Part shown: positions 20,658 to 22,860 of the stretch, one piece after another
Layout: every line of letters begins with the position of its first letter
How positions within the stretch are numbered: the first letter of the stretch is position 1
From: Perkinsus olseni
Taxonomy: Eukaryota > Perkinsozoa > Perkinsida
Length of the DNA: 22,860 nucleotides
Reading direction: 5' to 3'
NCBI GenBank assembly: GCA_013115125.1
Contig: JABANN010000529.1
Span: forward strand, 1-22,860
The notes under the pieces: generated by a model
Seen by the model: only the letters and a program-made list of their open reading frames with translations
The model's database searches: none
Told to the model about the DNA's origin: nothing
Translations under genes and position numbers: made by a program

Positions 20658-22155
20658 TCAAAACCGCACGTTCAATTTTTTGTTTGCAACCGAGATTTGT
20701 GGTTGCCTTCCGGCGTCCACCTGAGTTCGAGTCTCGTTAGACAGAATTCGACAGCTTGTATATTGGCTCAATTGCGAAAGCTTCTCATGACAAATACCTC
20801 AACTTTCTTTCATGTACACGCTAAGAGAGTCTCTATGCGCCTTTGAGTCTGTTGCGTTGCAGTACGGGGGAGCAAACAAATCATCTCATAGTGGCATCAG
20901 ATCTCGAATGATTTGATGCTGGATGCGATCCGATTCGAGAGCTGGTGAAGCACTATCAAGAGGCAACCACATAGTACATGGAATGGCTGCACTCGCGGAT
21001 GTGGAGATAGGACGGCAGAATGCCATCTCAATGTCTACCGGTCACGGAGTTGTGCAGCCCCCAGTACCCTGATGCATAGTGGTGGCATGCAATGAACGCC
21101 GTTTGGCTCCGACAGGATATTCAGGGTCCCACTCCTTGTGTATGAGGTTGAAGTCCATCGCCGACAGTACGGCTTAGTTAGGCCAGCACCGATGTATCAT
21201 TTGAGGGGGATTGGTTCAGCCCGTTTAATAGGCTCTGTTCATCAAGCCAAGAATTTTGCTCTCAGAGCGGGGCCATCGTCAGCCGGGACGTCCTTTCCTC
21301 CCGGCAGAATCTGCTTCAATAGCTGCGGAGGCTGTGCACGACCCCGAAACACTAGCGCTTCTCACAGTGTATCCACCACAAGCATCATCTCCGAGACGCG
21401 AGAAGCTTAGACTCCCTCTAACCGAGGGCTACCCCTCCCACCCCGTACTGGTCACACTTTCAACGGTTGAAATTCAACCTGTGCACCATGGGAAATTGAT
21501 CGAGGCAGGTCAATTCCGATCTCGGAACTGCGCAAGTGCAAGTGCGTTTTTGCCGGTGTATGCAATGAGATCGGATTAGTCTCGCACCAGGAGAGTCCGT
21601 CTCTTCCGTATTGTGAGTATTGGTCCCCTTCGGTGTGCATCAAAAAGGGCGACCGAATCGTCACGGAGAAATTCTTATAAGTCCTTGATTGAAGGACGTG
21701 CCTCGAAGGAGGACGCTCGATGGCAGTTGCATCAGTAGAATTCCGGGGCCTCATTGAAGCACTCCCTTTTCCGTACCGTCGTCCTCGTTAGTACTCGTTA
21801 GTTTGACTAGCATTCCTGCGAAAGGGTCCGTGTTGTACACGAAGGATGGTTCTCCGTTGGAAGCTTGATCATTCAAGGAGTGGAACTTGGGCAGTGGAGG
21901 AACTGTCCCTTACTCTGGGGTTGGACGAGCTACCCGGAAAAATTGCCTAACAAAACCTCCGGGTGACTGAGGGTGGGCAGACACTCGACCAGCTCGGAGT
22001 ATGCATTCTTCAATGATACCGACATGATGTGAGTAACAATGTGTTGATCATTAACATATAAGGTTCGACAGTCTGCTGGTGTACAACGAATAAGCCCACC
22101 TCCGCACTAGCTTCAGTGGCAAGCGCTTGCTTCGAACTCGCCTTGCACCGCTCGA
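20658..22155 (+). other. 1.5 kb region with coding-like fragments, no gene identified
   Basis: Several plus-strand open stretches look more protein-like than chance and are bordered by CAG or TAG followed by open frame. One at 21235-21480 reads ALFIKPRILLSERG...AESASIAAEAVHDPETLALL and continues KLRLPLTEGYPSHPVLVTLSTVEI. Another, at 21844-21950, reads MVLRWKLDHSRSGTWAVEELSLTLGL. A short segment near 21650 reads IKKGDRIVTEKFL. Given the intron density here these could be exons of one uncharacterised gene, but I could not chain them with confidence and recognise no family. The first 250 bp after the opine dehydrogenase stop look non-coding. Confidence 0.3.
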
Positions 22156-22227
22156 CACTTCGCGAATAAAAAGCACTTGAGTAGGCCCCAGATCGGAAGA
22201 TTGTCCGTTAGAATCGGGCCGGGATCA
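22156..22227 (+). pseudogene. tRNA-Trp relic (eroded first unit)
   Basis: The 3' half is clear: CCAGATCGGAAGATTGTCCG, then TTAGAATCGGGCCGGGATCA, against the intact CCAGATCAGAAGGTTGTCCG and TTCGAATCGGGCCGGGGTCA. The 5' half has lost the D-arm and box A. The TTCGAAT loop has become TTAGAAT. It lies exactly one 162-bp unit before the complete copy. Confidence 0.65.
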
Positions 22228-22317
22228 CAAACCTAGCTTCCGGCCGGTTAGTTGGGATCCAGTGACACGAACATCACCTGTCTCTCGCCTCACGGACGGG
22301 TCAGAACTGGTCAGTTC

Positions 22318-22389
22318 GGTATTGTGGCGCAACGGTAGCGCATCTGACTCCAGATCAGAAGGTTGTCCGTTCGAATCGGGCCGGGGTCA
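22318..22389 (+). tRNA. tRNA-Trp (anticodon CCA)
   Basis: A 72-nt cloverleaf without an intron. The D-arm GCGC-AACGGTA-GCGC pairs, the anticodon arm TCTGA-CTCCAGA-TCAGA pairs perfectly with CCA at positions 34-36, the T-arm GTCCG-TTCGAAT-CGGGC pairs with one wobble, and the discriminator is A. Internal promoter boxes are TGGCGCAACGG (A) and GTTCGAATCG (B). The acceptor stem GGTATTG/CGGGGTC is weak, with several G:U pairs and one A-G mismatch, whereas the neighbouring interrupted copy has GGCCCTG at the same place. No T-run terminator follows at once. It is therefore either functional with a poor acceptor stem or at the start of decay. Confidence 0.82.
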
Positions 22390-22479
22390 TATATATAGCG
22401 TCGGGCCTGCCACTTGAGATTCAGTCACTCAACCAGGATTTGTGACTCGCCTCGCGAACGGGTCGAAATTGACCAGTTC

Positions 22480-22769
22480 GGCCCTGTGGCGCAACGGTAG
22501 CTCATCTGACTCCAGATCAGAAGGCGAATTGTAAGGGAATATTGTCTGTCTATCGTCAGTATCTATTATCAGGGCGTGCGCATTAGTCGTCAGATGTTGA
22601 GACGTATCAGTCTCTCAGTCTCCCCATTGATTTCCCTATTATCCCATCTCATTATGCCGCCCACTCCTAGTAATGCCAGCAGTGTTGAGTCGGGTAGTTC
22701 GGCACGCCTGGACGAGGAGTTCCCGGAAACACTACAAGCTTTGTTGTCCGTTCGAATCGGGCGGGGGCA
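22480..22769 (+). pseudogene. tRNA-Trp interrupted by a 219-bp insertion
   Basis: The 5' part, 22480-22524, has a good acceptor strand GGCCCTG, box A and the CCA anticodon arm, and stops after AGAAGG in the variable region. The 3' part, TTGTCCGTTCGAATCGGGC and the acceptor strand, resumes at 22744 and ends at 22769 with one base missing from the acceptor 3' strand. The break is at the variable loop, not at position 37/38 where tRNA introns lie, so this is an insertion and not a normal intron. Confidence 0.8.
22525..22743. mobile_element. 219-bp insertion within the third tRNA-Trp unit, origin unknown
   Basis: The segment has no counterpart in the second array unit. Its right half is open on the plus strand and reads PPTPSNASSVESGSSARLDE followed by EFPETLQALL, which looks like exon sequence preceded by a pyrimidine-rich stretch ending in CTCAG. 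No terminal inverted repeats or target duplication are evident. It could be captured genomic DNA or a short non-autonomous element. Confidence 0.45.
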
Positions 22770-22860
22770 TATATATAGCGTCTGGCCCTATTAACGGCAG
22801 GTGTTCCGCTCCCTTGAGGGTTGTCAGACATTGACTGAACCCAACAGTTCAGAACTTGAG

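Larger units (their letters stand above)
22156..22769 (+). repeat. tandem array of tRNA-Trp units, 162-bp period
   Basis: Three units can be aligned. The CCAGATC of the anticodon region sits at 22188 and 22350, and the tRNA 5' ends at 22318 and 22480, all offset by 162 bp. The spacers are also homologous: CTCGCCTC-CGGACGGGTCAGAACTGGTCAGTTCG before the second unit matches CTCGCCTCGCGAACGGGTCGAAATTGACCAGTTCG before the third. TATATATAGCGTC follows both the second and third tRNA 3' ends. Homologous spacer appears to continue towards the right edge, so the array probably extends beyond the window. Confidence 0.8.

Noticed and set aside
20762-20775. TATTGGCTCAATTG resembling the end of the dinoflagellate/Perkinsus spliced leader (TTTTGGCTCAAG)
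   Set aside because: The match is partial, lacks the conserved 3' AAG and is not next to a gene start; it is not evidence for a leader relic.
1-22860. CRISPR arrays, viral or retroelement remains, autonomous transposons
   Set aside because: No regularly spaced short repeats, no reverse transcriptase, integrase, capsid or transposase motifs were seen. The only repeats are the inverted element at 7780-8010 and the tRNA array.

Overview
The window is nuclear DNA from an intron-rich unicellular eukaryote. The frames look shattered because almost every gene is cut by very short introns. Most are 40-60 nt, GT...AG, usually ending in CAG or TAG. When these are removed by eye, six conserved genes and part of a seventh read through continuously, and codon phase holds at every junction given coordinates below. 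TGA, TAG and TAA all serve as true stops at the ends of conserved proteins, so the genetic code is standard. A bacterial-type mitochondrial ribosomal protein is nuclear-encoded. The very short introns, roughly balanced base composition and same-strand gene runs suggest an alveolate such as Perkinsus, but that is inference; no single sequence here proves the genus.

Layout. Left arm, minus strand, read right to left: a DEAH-box ribosome-biogenesis helicase of the DHX37/Dhr1 family (7688-1948), a mitochondrial uL14m ribosomal protein (1431-937), and a gene for a cytosolic protein with a periplasmic-binding-protein fold of the Ca3427 type (813 to beyond the left edge). Divergent gap (7689-8128): a small element built of inverted and direct repeats. 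Right arm, plus strand: an ABC1/ADCK1-type atypical kinase (8129-10633), a CELF/Bruno-like protein with four RRMs (about 10867-14431), a 1.2 kb non-coding gap, exonuclease 1 (15646-18588), an opine (octopine-type) dehydrogenase (18703-20657), a 1.5 kb stretch with coding-looking pieces I cannot name, and a 162-bp-period tandem array of tRNA-Trp(CCA) units. That array has one complete copy, one eroded copy and one copy interrupted by a 219-bp insertion.

The genes do not form a pathway: rRNA processing, mitochondrial translation, mitochondrial or quinone-related kinase, RNA binding, DNA repair and NAD(P)H-linked opine metabolism sit side by side. What organises them is orientation, with two divergent same-strand runs facing away from the gap at 7.7-8.1 kb. 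I saw no viral or retroelement remains and no CRISPR array.
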